A stretch of 64,000 bases of DNA from an uncultured Spirochaetaceae bacterium. GTDB lineage: Bacteria > Spirochaetota > Spirochaetia > Sphaerochaetales > Sphaerochaetaceae. The position numbers were made by a program, and so were the translations under genes. The notes beneath the pieces are model-generated. The model did no database searches. It saw only the letters and a program-made list of their open reading frames with translations, and was not told the origin of the DNA. The stretch covers positions 43,715 through 107,714 of the forward strand of contig CALXLD010000039.1 of NCBI GenBank assembly GCA_944389105.1. Reading direction: 5' to 3'. Positions 25,076 through 34,149 of the stretch are shown piece by piece; positions within the stretch are counted from its first letter, which is position 1, and every line of letters starts with the position of its first letter.

Positions 25076-26176
25076 ATGAATACCGAATTGGTTTATCAAT
25101 TGATAATGATTGTCGTAGGTCTTATATTGATTTACCTGGCAATCAAGAAGGAAATGGAGCCAACGCTCCTCCTTCCTATGGGTTTCGGAGCGATTCTCGT
25201 TAACCTTCCGGGTTCAGTCATGCTCCAGGATAATGCTATCCTGCAATGGCTTTACAATGTCGGTATCGAGAGCGCAGAAGCTTTCCCGCTTCTTCTCTTC
25301 ATCGGAATCGGCGCAATGATCGATTTCGGACCACTTATTTCGAAGCCTTGGCTGATCTTCATCGGTGCAGCAGGGCAGGGCGGTATCTTCATTTCAATGA
25401 TCATCGCCTCCCTTCTTGGCTTCCCTCTAAATGATGCCGCTTCAATCGGTATCATCGGAGCAGCAGATGGTCCTACAGCTATTCTTGTTTCACAGCGTCT
25501 CAATTCCAATTATGTTGCCGCAATCCTTGTTGTTGCTTACTGTTACATGGCTCTCGTGCCGATGATACAGCCTGTTGTTCTGAAAGCAACCACGACAAAG
25601 AAGGAGAGGGCAATCCAGATGCATTACTCAGCAGGTTCTGTATCCAAGACAACAAGAATCGTATTCCCGATTGTAACAACAATCGTCTGCGGTATTCTTG
25701 CTCCGGATTCAGCTGCTCTTGTAGGTATGCTCATGTTTGGTAATCTTCTGAGAGAATGTGGTGTTCTTGATAGTCTTTCAAGAGCTGCACAGGACATGCT
25801 TTCACCGCTTATCACGCTGATGCTTGGTCTTGCAATCTCTCCGATGATGTCCGGTCCGGCACTTCTGCAGCCTGCAACTCTCATGATTATGGCATTTGGT
25901 CTTGTTGCATTTATCTTCGATACAGCTTGCGGTGTTGTCTTCCTTAAGATAGTCAACATCTTCCTGCCGAAGGATAAGAAGATCAATCCGCTTATCGGAG
26001 GTGCTGGTATCTCTGCATTCCCGATGTCTTCCCGTGTTGTTCAGAAGGTAGGTATCGAAGCAAATAAGCAGAATCATCTTCTTCCGTTCGCTCTTGGAGC
26101 AAACGTATCTGGACAGATTGCATCCGTACTCGCTGGAGGTCTTCTCCTTTCAGAACTCCTCCCGATTTTCGGTTGA
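25076..26176 (+). CDS. Sodium ion-translocating decarboxylase beta subunit (OadB/GcdB/MmdB family)
   Basis: This 366-aa polytopic protein matches the beta subunit that couples decarboxylation of a biotin-bound carboxyl group to Na+ export. The family's key segments are present: FIGIGAMIDFGPLI, IGIIGAADGPTAILVSQ (the Asp-containing region IV helix that carries a functional Asp) and LIGGAGISAFPMSSRVVQKVG with LPFALGANVSGQIASVLAGG. The length fits GcdB/MmdB (about 375). No alpha (carboxyltransferase) or biotin carrier gene is in the window, only a 39-aa membrane protein downstream. The pump's substrate is therefore undetermined. Confidence 0.92.
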   Translation: MNTELVYQLIMIVVGLILIYLAIKKEMEPTLLLPMGFGAILVNLPGSVMLQDNAILQWLYNVGIESAEAFPLLLFIGIGAMIDFGPLISKPWLIFIGAAGQGGIFISMIIASLLGFPLNDAASIGIIGAADGPTAILVSQRLNSNYVAAILVVAYCYMALVPMIQPVVLKATTTKKERAIQMHYSAGSVSKTTRIVFPIVTTIVCGILAPDSAALVGMLMFGNLLRECGVLDSLSRAAQDMLSPLITLMLGLAISPMMSGPALLQPATLMIMAFGLVAFIFDTACGVVFLKIVNIFLPKDKKINPLIGGAGISAFPMSSRVVQKVGIEANKQNHLLPFALGANVSGQIASVLAGGLLLSELLPIFG

Positions 26177-26190
26177 TAAGGAGGTAAAAT

Positions 26191-26310
26191 ATGCCTAATG
26201 CAGTTGCAATAGCATTTCAGAGCTGGGGTCTCCTCGCAGGAGCTCTCGGAATACTTTTTGTTGCTCTTGTAATTCTCAATAAAGTTACCGGAAACAAGAA
26301 GGATAAATAA
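26191..26310 (+). CDS. 39-aa single-helix membrane protein, probable small decarboxylase-pump subunit
   Basis: A short ORF, ATG 26191 to TAA 26310, is preceded by a strong AAGGAGG at 6-8 nt spacing. It lies 14 bp after the beta-subunit stop and before a strong terminator. The product begins MPNAVAIAFQSWGLLAGALG, continues through one hydrophobic helix and ends in a Lys-rich tail (KVTGNKKDK). Size and position resemble the small accessory subunits (gamma/delta/epsilon type) of Na+ decarboxylases. I could not match it to a named family. The strong ribosome site and terminator make it a convincing gene. Confidence 0.75.
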   Translation: MPNAVAIAFQSWGLLAGALGILFVALVILNKVTGNKKDK

Positions 26311-26339
26311 AAGACTGCTAATAGTCTTACATTGATAGG

Positions 26340-26372
26340 CAAGGCAGGGTCTGACCCTGCCTTGTTGTTTTT
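26340..26372 (+). terminator. Strong rho-independent terminator
   Basis: An 11-bp stem (26340-26350 with 26354-26364) and 3-nt loop are followed by TTGTTTTTC, ending the beta-subunit operon 30 bp after the small ORF. Confidence 0.88.
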
Positions 26373-26377
26373 CAGGA

Positions 26378-27634
26378 TTATTCTGCTTCCTGCAGCTTTT
26401 CCTTCGCGACCGAGAGCATCAGCTTTATTCTGTTTTCCTGGTTCACTTTTGTTGCAGAAGGATCGTAATCAATAGGAACGATGTTGGATTCAGGGTATGC
26501 TTCTTTCAGCGGCCTTATCATTCCCTTACCGCAGATATGGTTCGGCAGGCAGCCAAAAGGCTGTGTACATACAATATTGTCATACCCCTTTTCGATAAGC
26601 TCAACCATTTCGGCAGTCAGAAGCCAGCCTTCACCCATTTTGCATCCGCGATCAATGAATCTCTCGCCATATTCCTCAAGTTCCCTGAATGTTGCAGCAG
26701 GGTGGAATTCGCTGTGACGTTTTACTGCATTCTCCGACCATTTCTCCACAATGGAAAGAATCGGCATTCCGAAATGCTTCATTATGAAGGCATATTTTCC
26801 TCTTCCTCCATAATACTCTTCATCCTTTATACCATTTGAGAAACAGTAAAGCACGAAGCCCATCATAGGAGGAAGCATCACCTCACAGTCCTCGTCTTCT
26901 AGAAAGCCCTGAAGATTGCTGTTACCAAGACGTGAATACTTCATGTATATCTCGCCAACAACTCCTACCTTTACCTTTGGTATTCTTTTTACCGGTATTG
27001 CAGCAAAGTCATCGGAAATCTGATTGAGCTTCTTCTTCATGTTTCCCCAGAAATAGCCTCTGTTCTTCTCGTAGCAGTCTCCCAGGATGTCTGTCCATTT
27101 CTGGATAAGCCTGTCTGTATCTCCTTTGTTTATTTCATATGGTCTTGTCTGGTTTGAAAGGAGCATCAGAAGATCTCCATATACAAGAGCAGTGAAAGCC
27201 TGGACAAGCATTGGGAATGTGATCTTGAATCCTGGGTTTGAGTTCATTCCCTGCAGATTCGCTGAAATTACGGGAATGTTCCCAAGACCGGCTCTTTCAA
27301 GGGCCTTCAGAAGCAGAAAGTAGTAGTTTGAAGCTCTGCAGCCACCGCCTGTCTGTGAGATAATCAGGGCACAGTGATCTTTGTCGACAAGCCCTCTGTG
27401 GATTGCATCTATCATCTGCCCGATAACCAGGAGACATGGATAGCACATATCATTATGAACGTATTTTAGTCCCTCCTGGATAACAGAAGGGGAGGAGTTT
27501 TCCAGCAGCAGGGCCTTGAAGCCATGATTTATGAAAATCCTCTTCATTATATCGAAATGGACAGGAGACATGTTGGGGACAACTATAGTCCAGCCGTTGT
27601 TCTTCATCTCCTCAGTGAATACTTTCTTTTCCAT
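26378..27634 (-). CDS. 2-hydroxyacyl-CoA dehydratase D-component-like (HgdB/DUF2229-associated) protein
   Basis: This 418-aa protein starts at ATG 27634 (MEKKVFTEEMKNNGWTIVVPNMSPVHFDI); the longer frame from 27658 only overlaps the upstream gene further. It belongs to the HgdB/FldB-like iron-sulfur fold, with Cys in HNDMCYPCLLVIGQMIDAI, ISQTGGGCRASNY, and CTQPFGCLPNHICGKGMIRPL as likely cluster ligands. Such proteins often form the C-terminal half of a 1400-aa activase-related protein. Here it is a separate gene overlapping the 975-aa activase by 23 bp. Reaction unknown; electron-demanding reductive chemistry is probable. Confidence 0.85.
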   Translation of the reverse strand: MEKKVFTEEMKNNGWTIVVPNMSPVHFDIMKRIFINHGFKALLLENSSPSVIQEGLKYVHNDMCYPCLLVIGQMIDAIHRGLVDKDHCALIISQTGGGCRASNYYFLLLKALERAGLGNIPVISANLQGMNSNPGFKITFPMLVQAFTALVYGDLLMLLSNQTRPYEINKGDTDRLIQKWTDILGDCYEKNRGYFWGNMKKKLNQISDDFAAIPVKRIPKVKVGVVGEIYMKYSRLGNSNLQGFLEDEDCEVMLPPMMGFVLYCFSNGIKDEEYYGGRGKYAFIMKHFGMPILSIVEKWSENAVKRHSEFHPAATFRELEEYGERFIDRGCKMGEGWLLTAEMVELIEKGYDNIVCTQPFGCLPNHICGKGMIRPLKEAYPESNIVPIDYDPSATKVNQENRIKLMLSVAKEKLQEAE

Positions 27635-30539
27635 CTTCTTCCATCTCCAGAGCTGCAAACAGAGATCTCATTCTGATCTTCACAGCTCCCAGATTCGTAA
27701 TCTCATCTATCTTTATCTGGGTATAGATCCTATCTTTCTCCCGGAGGATATCCTTGACTTCATCCGTAGTCACGGCATCCAGGCCGCAGCCGAATGACAC
27801 GAGCTGGACAAGGTTCATATCCTTTTGCTCCCGGACATAACGTGCTGCATCATACATCCTTGCATGGTATGTCCACTGATTAAGCACGCCGAAGCTGCCC
27901 TTGTCCGTGTGTGGGGCTATCGCATCCTCTGTAATCACGGAAGCACCAAGCTGCACTATCATGCGGTCAATTCCGTGGTTGATTTCCGGGTCCGTATGAT
28001 AAGGACGTCCTGCTAGGACTATTATCGGACGATGCTCAGATCTTGAGAGCTTTATGATCTCATCGCCTTTTTCAGTTATCTTCCTTCTGTACTCATGAAG
28101 CTCGCTGAAAGCTTTTTCCACTGCTTTCCTTGCATCCTTTTTCTTCACATCAAAAAGCGATGCAATGCGCTTTGCCAGATGATCAGGATGTTCGAGAGAG
28201 AGGTAGCCAAGTGTCAGAGGAATTCCTTCCAGATCCTGATTGCCTTTTATTACTTCTCCATAATAAGCAACTACAGGACAGTTGAAATGGTTATTTCCCT
28301 TCTCCTCGTTGATGTTGTAGCTGGAACATGGAATGAAGATCCTGTCGACCTTGTTATCTACCAGATACTGCACATGTCCATGCATAAGCTTTGCCGGGAA
28401 GCATACAGTGTCTGAAGGAATTGAAGCCTGCCCGTGGATATAGAGGTCCCGTGAAGAGAAAGGAGATACGACAGTATCGAATCCCAATTCCCTGAACAGC
28501 GTGACATAGAAGGGAAGAAGCTCATAAATGCCAAGTGCAAGCGGCAGGCCGAGCGTTCCTCTCTTTCCTTCTTTTCTAGTCCTGTATTCCTCAAGCAGTT
28601 CCTGCTTATAAGCATAGAGATCATAAACATCTGCGTCTGCAGGAGCTTTTCCGGTTACGGGGCGTTCACATCTGTTTCCTGAGATGAGCCTGCGTTTTGA
28701 GCCAAATGAATTGATAGTCAGCAGACAGTGGTTTGTACAGCCATTGCACCTTGTGTTCTTTACAGTATGTACGAGGGTATCCAGCTCTTCTTTTGATACT
28801 ATAGCTGATGATCTGAGATCGTTGCGTTTTGCCATCAGCTGTGCATACAGCGCAGCTCCGTATGCTCCCATAAGACCCGCTATCTGAGGTCTTACGACTT
28901 CAAGTCCCAGCTCTTTTTCAAAAGCACGGAGTACTGCATCGTTGAGGAATGTCCCTCCCTGCACGACTATCCTGTGTCCAAGCTCTTCAGGGTTTGATGT
29001 CCTTATTACCTTGTAAAGAGCGTTCTTCACGACGCTTATTGCGAGTCCTGCAGAGATGTCATTTACAGAGGCTCCATCCTTCTGAGCCTGCTTTACAGAG
29101 GAGTTCATGAAGACCGTGCATCTTGACCCAAGATCTACTGGAGACTTTGCCGTTATGGCAAGTCTTGCGAAATCCTCCGCGCTCTTCCCGAGTGCATTTG
29201 CGAATGTCTGCAGGAATGATCCGCAACCCGATGAACATGCCTCATTGAGGAATATGTCATCAATGACACCGTCCCTGATCCTGAAGCATTTGATGTCCTG
29301 CCCGCCGATGTCGATAATGAAATCGACATCATTCATGAAGTGCTTTGCTCCGATGAAGTGCGCTTCTGTCTCAACCAGCGAATAATCCAGGGAAAAGGCT
29401 GATTTCAACAGATCCTCACCATAGCCGGTAGAGGCCGATGAAGCTATTGAGATATCCGGAAACTCCTCATAAAGATATGAAAGGAATGAATGTATCGCCT
29501 GGATAGGATTGCCGTTGTTGGGACTGTATCTCGATAAAAGCAGGTCTCCGTTCTCTGCAAGAAGGCATGTTTTTATCGTGGTTGATCCCGCATCGATTCC
29601 CAGATATGCTCTTCCGCTGTATTTCCTTGGATCCCTGATCGGGACGGAGGCTTTCTGATGACGAGTTCTGAAAGCTTCATATTCCGCTTCGTCTTTGAAA
29701 AGCGGATCAAGCTTTATGAAGCTGGATTTTCCCCTGTAGCTTTCAAGGGCTGAGATTACCTCTGATATCCTCATCGTTTTCCCGCCAGGAGACAGAGCAG
29801 TGCCCATCGCAACGTAATAAAGGGAGTTTTCAGGGCATATTCCCTTTGTCTTTATAGCTTCATCGAAAAAGTATCTGAGGCGGGGGATGAATGTAAGAGG
29901 GCCTCCGAGATATACAACCTTTCCTTCAATCTTCCTGCCTTGAGCGAGTCCTGCTATTGTCTGATTGACCACAGCCACGAGAATTGAGGAGGCAATGTCT
30001 TCTGTCTTTGCTCCCTGGTTTATAAGGGGCTGTATATCTGATTTTGCAAAAACTCCGCATCTGGAAGCAATGGTATAGATCTCAGTGGATTTCTCGCTGA
30101 GTTCATTCATATCCTCCATGCCGATGCCAAGCAGTGTTGCCATCTGGTCTATGAACGCACCAGTTCCGCCAGCGCATGTTCCATTCATCCTGACTTCAAG
30201 CCCATGCCTGAGAAAGAGGATCTTTGCGTCTTCTCCTCCCAGCTCTATGATGGTGTCTGTATCTGGAATGAATGTTTTCGCAGCAGTCCTTGTTGCGTAT
30301 ACTTCCTGTACAAAAGGAATGGAAGCGGCTTCTGCAAGTCCCATTCCGGCAGAACCGGATAGGGAGATAGTCACTTCCTGATCTCCTATGTTTTCCATAA
30401 GCGCAGAGAGCATTTCCCTGCCTTTCTCTATAATCTGGGAACGATGGCGCTGGTAATCACTATAGATTAAGGTATTATCTTCCCTCAGTGCCACAGTCTT
30501 CATTGTAGTAGAGCCAACATCGATACCGACTTTCAGCAT
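27612..30539 (-). CDS. Tandem BadF/HgdC-type ATPase (acyl-CoA dehydratase activase) with DUF2229
   Basis: This protein is 975 aa from ATG 30539, since a TATAAT lies 12 nt upstream and the longer frame would start at TTG 30578 with no ribosome site. Two ASKHA ATPase domains follow each other. The first starts VGIDVGSTTMKTVAL with the cluster motif NGTCAGGTGAFIDQM. The second starts LGIDAGSTTIKTCLL with NEACSSGCGSFLQTF. The C-terminal third is DUF2229, with Cys in RCNGCTNHCLLTI, SDTVCFPAKLMHGH and IPCSSYN. Activases of this type use ATP to push an electron onto a partner enzyme, probably the HgdB-like protein encoded next. Confidence 0.9.
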   Translation of the reverse strand: MLKVGIDVGSTTMKTVALREDNTLIYSDYQRHRSQIIEKGREMLSALMENIGDQEVTISLSGSAGMGLAEAASIPFVQEVYATRTAAKTFIPDTDTIIELGGEDAKILFLRHGLEVRMNGTCAGGTGAFIDQMATLLGIGMEDMNELSEKSTEIYTIASRCGVFAKSDIQPLINQGAKTEDIASSILVAVVNQTIAGLAQGRKIEGKVVYLGGPLTFIPRLRYFFDEAIKTKGICPENSLYYVAMGTALSPGGKTMRISEVISALESYRGKSSFIKLDPLFKDEAEYEAFRTRHQKASVPIRDPRKYSGRAYLGIDAGSTTIKTCLLAENGDLLLSRYSPNNGNPIQAIHSFLSYLYEEFPDISIASSASTGYGEDLLKSAFSLDYSLVETEAHFIGAKHFMNDVDFIIDIGGQDIKCFRIRDGVIDDIFLNEACSSGCGSFLQTFANALGKSAEDFARLAITAKSPVDLGSRCTVFMNSSVKQAQKDGASVNDISAGLAISVVKNALYKVIRTSNPEELGHRIVVQGGTFLNDAVLRAFEKELGLEVVRPQIAGLMGAYGAALYAQLMAKRNDLRSSAIVSKEELDTLVHTVKNTRCNGCTNHCLLTINSFGSKRRLISGNRCERPVTGKAPADADVYDLYAYKQELLEEYRTRKEGKRGTLGLPLALGIYELLPFYVTLFRELGFDTVVSPFSSRDLYIHGQASIPSDTVCFPAKLMHGHVQYLVDNKVDRIFIPCSSYNINEEKGNNHFNCPVVAYYGEVIKGNQDLEGIPLTLGYLSLEHPDHLAKRIASLFDVKKKDARKAVEKAFSELHEYRRKITEKGDEIIKLSRSEHRPIIVLAGRPYHTDPEINHGIDRMIVQLGASVITEDAIAPHTDKGSFGVLNQWTYHARMYDAARYVREQKDMNLVQLVSFGCGLDAVTTDEVKDILREKDRIYTQIKIDEITNLGAVKIRMRSLFAALEMEEDGKESIH

Positions 30540-30551
30540 AACAATAAAGAA

Positions 30552-30578
30552 ATTATAGAAAATCTCCACAATGAGCAA
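30552..30578 (-). promoter_or_regulatory. Candidate promoter of the activase operon
   Basis: Minus strand perfect TATAAT (30557-30552) with a weak TTGCTC (30578-30573) at 15-bp spacing. The expected start near 30545 leaves about 6 nt before ATG 30539 and no Shine-Dalgarno sequence. Confidence 0.45.
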
Positions 30579-30711
30579 GAGCTTATGATGAATCTATTTC
30601 CCTTTGCAGTAATAGATTCCGGTGCAGAAAGATGGATAAGCAGAGATTATAAATGGAAATAACAGCCTTGCTCTTTTCTATGCGGCAGAACAGGATGGAA
30701 AAGGCGGAAAC

Positions 30712-30735
30712 AATCTCAGCCTGAAATGGCTGAGA
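30712..30735 (-). terminator. Hairpin at the end of the ion-transporter-like gene
   Basis: An 8-bp perfect stem (30735-30728 with 30721-30714 on the minus strand) and 6-nt loop span the stop codon and are followed by TTGTTTCC. A second inverted repeat, GAATCTA at 30590-30596 facing TAGATTC at 30613-30619, lies further on in the gap. Confidence 0.5.
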
Positions 30736-31795
30736 CTGCAATGAATATAGCAAGAAGGATGATTGATATTGCGCTGTATTTTATTGCAAATGTTTTCCTG
30801 TCCTCCTTTTTCAGCATCTTCAGCGCACATAGTGCGGGCAGTGAGAGCACGGTCCCTGCAGATCCTATATTGACAGCTTTGAGAATGGAGACAGGATCCG
30901 TGGCTGCTGCTTCTGCAAACGCTGCAACAGGAAGACCTCCGAATATTTCAGTCGCTACAATGCCCTTCCATAGCAATCCGTTCTGTAAGAACTGGGAAAG
31001 CAGCGGAGAAAAGCATCTTCCGGCAATAGAAAGGAAAAGCATTGAAAGGAAGGCGGAATAATCTGCTTTAAGGAATACGGATCTGTCGAAGACGAGAAGG
31101 ATTGCAAGCGTGAATATCAGTATATCGATCCATCTGAAGAGCGAGAGAGAGGAAAGAAGCGTGATGAATGCGAAGCATACATAGAGCATTCTCATTCCCT
31201 TGTTTCCTGCGTTTTCCTCTATGTTCTCGTTTATGTAGATCCGTTCTGTAATTCTTTTTCCAAGAAGAAGTGGAATGGATATGGCGATTACAGGAACTGA
31301 TGCAAGAAAGTATGGAAGCATTACTTTGAGAAATGAAGCATCTCCGAGCGTCATATGAAGAAGCATGTTGTGCCAGCTTCCTGCTGGAAGGATTGTCCCT
31401 CCTGCGATTGCTGAAAGCGTGATTATAGCAGCAAAGGCGGGAATCTCCTCCTTTCTTTCCCTCTTCTCCAGCATCGAGGCTGCAAGAGGAAGAATGGATG
31501 AGACGGCAAAAAGGGATGTGATGAAAGGTGAGAGTATGAATGTCATCACCGCAAAGAATGCCGCCATCGCCCCAAGGTGGGAGAAAACGGAGGCAGACCT
31601 TCCAAGGCTATTCATTATTCCTTCCTTCCTGAGACCTGCTATCGTAAGCGTCATTACGAAGCCAAGGACAAGGCCGCTCCATTCAAGCGAGACTATCATC
31701 TCTCCGGTTGGCAGCGTCACGGAAAATGACAGCAGCATCACTGCAAGAGAAACAGCAGGGACAAGGTGTTTTGTGATGAATGCTTTAATTCTCAT
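30716..31795 (-). CDS. Ion-transporter-superfamily membrane protein (ArsB/NhaD/SLC13-like fold)
   Basis: This 359-aa protein has about 10-11 helices. The GGTILPAGSWHNMLLHMTLGD segment at about residues 130-150 resembles the G-x-x-x-P-x-x-x-x-x-N hairpin of the IT superfamily (YbiR/ArsB-like). ATNIFGG is replaced by a later VATEIFGGLPVAAFA. Length is shorter than the usual 400-430. Substrate unknown. Its start overlaps the thiI stop by 11 bp, so it is co-transcribed downstream of the cysteine desulfurase and thiI. Confidence 0.6.
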   Translation of the reverse strand: MRIKAFITKHLVPAVSLAVMLLSFSVTLPTGEMIVSLEWSGLVLGFVMTLTIAGLRKEGIMNSLGRSASVFSHLGAMAAFFAVMTFILSPFITSLFAVSSILPLAASMLEKRERKEEIPAFAAIITLSAIAGGTILPAGSWHNMLLHMTLGDASFLKVMLPYFLASVPVIAISIPLLLGKRITERIYINENIEENAGNKGMRMLYVCFAFITLLSSLSLFRWIDILIFTLAILLVFDRSVFLKADYSAFLSMLFLSIAGRCFSPLLSQFLQNGLLWKGIVATEIFGGLPVAAFAEAAATDPVSILKAVNIGSAGTVLSLPALCALKMLKKEDRKTFAIKYSAISIILLAIFIAVSAISG

Positions 31796-32975
31796 TTATT
31801 TCCCTTCCCATAGGATCGAATGAATATACCACGGTGTTTTTTACAGCTTCATCTATCAGATTCCCCATTCCGAGCTCTTCAAAATGGCGTTTTGCAACTT
31901 CTTTCACCGGTCTTGTCACTGGATGCTTCGGAGAGAAGACAACACAGCAGTCCTCATATGGCAGTATCGATGTTTCGTATGAACCTATTTTCCTTGCAGT
32001 ATCTATGATTTCCTCTTTGTCCATTCCGACAAGGGGCCGGAGGACAAGGAGCTCAGTCATGCTGTCTGTGAATGACATTGCATCCAGAGTCTGTGAAGCT
32101 ACCTGTGAAAGTGCTTCTCCTGTTACTATTGCCTGGCCTCCGTTTTCTTTTGCAATCCGCTCAGCTGTCTTCATCATGGAAGCACGGAACATAAGAGTTG
32201 CTTCTTCTTCGTAGCCATTGTCCCGTATATGCAGCTGTCCATCGGTGAATGGAACGACAAAAAGCCTGAGCCCTCCGAGGTATGGGGCTATGATGGAGGC
32301 AAGCTGCTTTACTTTATCAAGTGCAAGTTCGGAAGTATATGGATAGGCGTGAAAATAGATTGCATCGAGCTTCATTCCACGTTTTGCCATCATATATCCA
32401 GCAACTGGGCTATCGATGCCGCCTGAAAGAAGGAGCATTCCCTTTCCTGCAGTTGCATATGGAAGTCCGCCTTCGCCCTTCTTCTCGCTTGTGTAGAGAT
32501 ATACTTCATTCCTTATTTCACATGTCAGTGTGTGCTGAGGGTGCTTCAGGTCCACTGTCATGTCCGGAAAGAGTGAGAAGACAGCATCTGCCAGTTCACA
32601 TGACATTTCATGTGAATCCAGTTCAAATGACTTGTCCTCTCTTTTTACCGTTACACGGAAGCTTTCGCCATCTGCGAAATCTGAAGAGGGAAGTATTTCC
32701 TTTGCCTTTCCGATGATGCTATCTACAGTCTTCTCAGCCTGATATGCCCTTGCAAAGCCAGTAATGCCAGGAGTTGTTGAAAGAGCCTTGTCGATAAGTT
32801 CATCCGGAGCATCTTCTGCAATGCGTGCATATAGCCGTCCCTTCTGTTTTGTTATATCTGAATGGTATGGCCTGATTTTGTTCTTTATATTATGCCTGAG
32901 CTGTTTCTCGAAGAGATTCCTGTTCCCGCCCTTGAGCGATATCTCTCCTTCCTTTATCAGATAAAGCTTACTCAT
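31785..32975 (-). CDS. thiI: tRNA 4-thiouridine synthase ThiI
   Basis: This 396-aa enzyme adenylates U8 of tRNA and inserts sulfur, giving 4-thiouridine. An N-terminal ferredoxin-like/THUMP region spans residues 1-165, followed by the PP-loop LLSGGIDSPVAGYMMAKRGMKLDAIYFHAYPYTS. A later VTGEALSQVASQTLDAM is the ThiI core motif. There is no C-terminal rhodanese domain, as in Bacillus ThiI. It lies 1 bp after a cysteine desulfurase gene, matching the NifZ-ThiI pairing in which the desulfurase hands sulfur directly to ThiI. Confidence 0.95.
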   Translation of the reverse strand: MSKLYLIKEGEISLKGGNRNLFEKQLRHNIKNKIRPYHSDITKQKGRLYARIAEDAPDELIDKALSTTPGITGFARAYQAEKTVDSIIGKAKEILPSSDFADGESFRVTVKREDKSFELDSHEMSCELADAVFSLFPDMTVDLKHPQHTLTCEIRNEVYLYTSEKKGEGGLPYATAGKGMLLLSGGIDSPVAGYMMAKRGMKLDAIYFHAYPYTSELALDKVKQLASIIAPYLGGLRLFVVPFTDGQLHIRDNGYEEEATLMFRASMMKTAERIAKENGGQAIVTGEALSQVASQTLDAMSFTDSMTELLVLRPLVGMDKEEIIDTARKIGSYETSILPYEDCCVVFSPKHPVTRPVKEVAKRHFEELGMGNLIDEAVKNTVVYSFDPMGREINEN

Positions 32976-32976
32976 A

Positions 32977-34095
32977 TCAGCACTCCTTGATTATCCTTAA
33001 TAATTCCTCGCATTCTTCCGCTGTTGTCGAATTTGAGAGCGATACGCGCACAGCATTCCTTGCTTTCTCAGGTTTCACGCCCATTCCAAGGAGTATCTTC
33101 TCTCCCTCTCCCTTTGCATTGTTGGAACAGGCAGAGCCTGATGATACATAAACTCCTTTATCCGATAGCATTCTTGTGAATACTTCCGATGGAAGCTTTG
33201 AGGCAAATGAGATTATATAGGGAGATGAGTTTTCTGGCGATAGTATTTCATAGCCAAGTTCCTGAAGCCCTGATACGATCCTTTCTTTCATCACAGCTGC
33301 TCTATGGTTCTTCTCTTTCTGCCCATCCATCCATTCCTCCACAGCTATGCGGAGAGCTGAGATTGCAGGAAGATTCTCGGTTCCTCCCCGTTTTCCCTTT
33401 TCCTGTCCTCCCGCCTGGGATAGCGGTCTGAACGAAGCTGGATTCTTCAGATAAAGCATTCCGATACCTCTTGGACCATTGATTTTATGGCCAGAAAAGG
33501 AGGCTCCGTCTATATCAAGTTCTTTTATGCTGTAATCAATCTTTCCTAGTGCCTGTACTGAATCGGAGAAAAAGAATATCCGCCTTTTCGAGCTTGTCCT
33601 CTCGAACTCCCTTACAACGGATACAAGCTCCTGCAGGGGTTCAATTGCTCCTGTCACGTTATTTACAGCCATTATTCCTACGAACTTGGTATCAGGGGTG
33701 AGCTCTTCTTTTAGTTCTTCTGGGTCTACAGAGCCTTTCCTTGCTTTAAGCTCTGCCGTCTTCCATCCATATTGCCTCAGCAGAGGAAGCCATGAAGCGA
33801 CTGCTTCGTGCTCTATCTTTGATATGATTATCTTTCCCGGTGTCGTGAATAAAAGCGATGAGATGGTGGCAGCAATTGATTCTGTAGCTCCGGATGTGAA
33901 AAAAAGGGATGCGGGGGCAACTTTCATTGAGGCCGCAATGGCCGTTCTTTCATTTTCCAGTTTCTTCTTAGCATCAAGCCCTGGGGCATGGACAGATGAT
34001 GGATTTGCCCAGAAGCCCAGGGATGTTTCGTTATAAGCGTCAAGAGCTCTTCTTGAGATTCTTGTTGTTGCGGCGTTATCAAAATATAAATCCAT
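32977..34095 (-). CDS. Cysteine desulfurase (NifS/IscS family), likely ThiI partner
   Basis: This 372-aa PLP enzyme starts at ATG 34095 (MDLYFDNAATTRIS). The N-terminal extension of the longer frame runs through the promoter region. Motifs: FTSGATESIAATIS, SKIEHEAVASWLPLL (His stacking on PLP), DSVQALGKIDY, the PLP lysine in GASFSGHKINGPRGIG, the sulfur-acceptor Cys in VYVSSGSACSNN, and GMGVKPEKARNAVRVSLS. It is directly followed by thiI, so its main role is probably sulfur supply for tRNA thiolation. The promoter predicts a leaderless mRNA. Confidence 0.93.
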   Translation of the reverse strand: MDLYFDNAATTRISRRALDAYNETSLGFWANPSSVHAPGLDAKKKLENERTAIAASMKVAPASLFFTSGATESIAATISSLLFTTPGKIIISKIEHEAVASWLPLLRQYGWKTAELKARKGSVDPEELKEELTPDTKFVGIMAVNNVTGAIEPLQELVSVVREFERTSSKRRIFFFSDSVQALGKIDYSIKELDIDGASFSGHKINGPRGIGMLYLKNPASFRPLSQAGGQEKGKRGGTENLPAISALRIAVEEWMDGQKEKNHRAAVMKERIVSGLQELGYEILSPENSSPYIISFASKLPSEVFTRMLSDKGVYVSSGSACSNNAKGEGEKILLGMGVKPEKARNAVRVSLSNSTTAEECEELLRIIKEC

Positions 34096-34102
34096 GAAGA
34101 TG

Positions 34103-34131
34103 ATTACACAGATATTCACCTTGTTTTGCAA
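34103..34131 (-). promoter_or_regulatory. Leaderless-type promoter of the desulfurase-thiI operon
   Basis: Minus strand TTGCAA (34131-34126), a 17-bp spacer and TGTAAT (34108-34103), then 7 nt to ATG 34095. No Shine-Dalgarno sequence. Confidence 0.55.
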
Positions 34132-34143
34132 GGTGGTTATCAT
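34115..34143 (+). promoter_or_regulatory. Leaderless-type promoter of aroB, overlapping the divergent promoter
   Basis: TTCACC (34115-34120), a 17-bp spacer and TATCAT (34138-34143), then 6 nt to ATG 34150. The two opposing promoters share most of their bases, so they cannot both be occupied at once. Confidence 0.55.
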
Positions 34144-34149
34144 TTGGGC

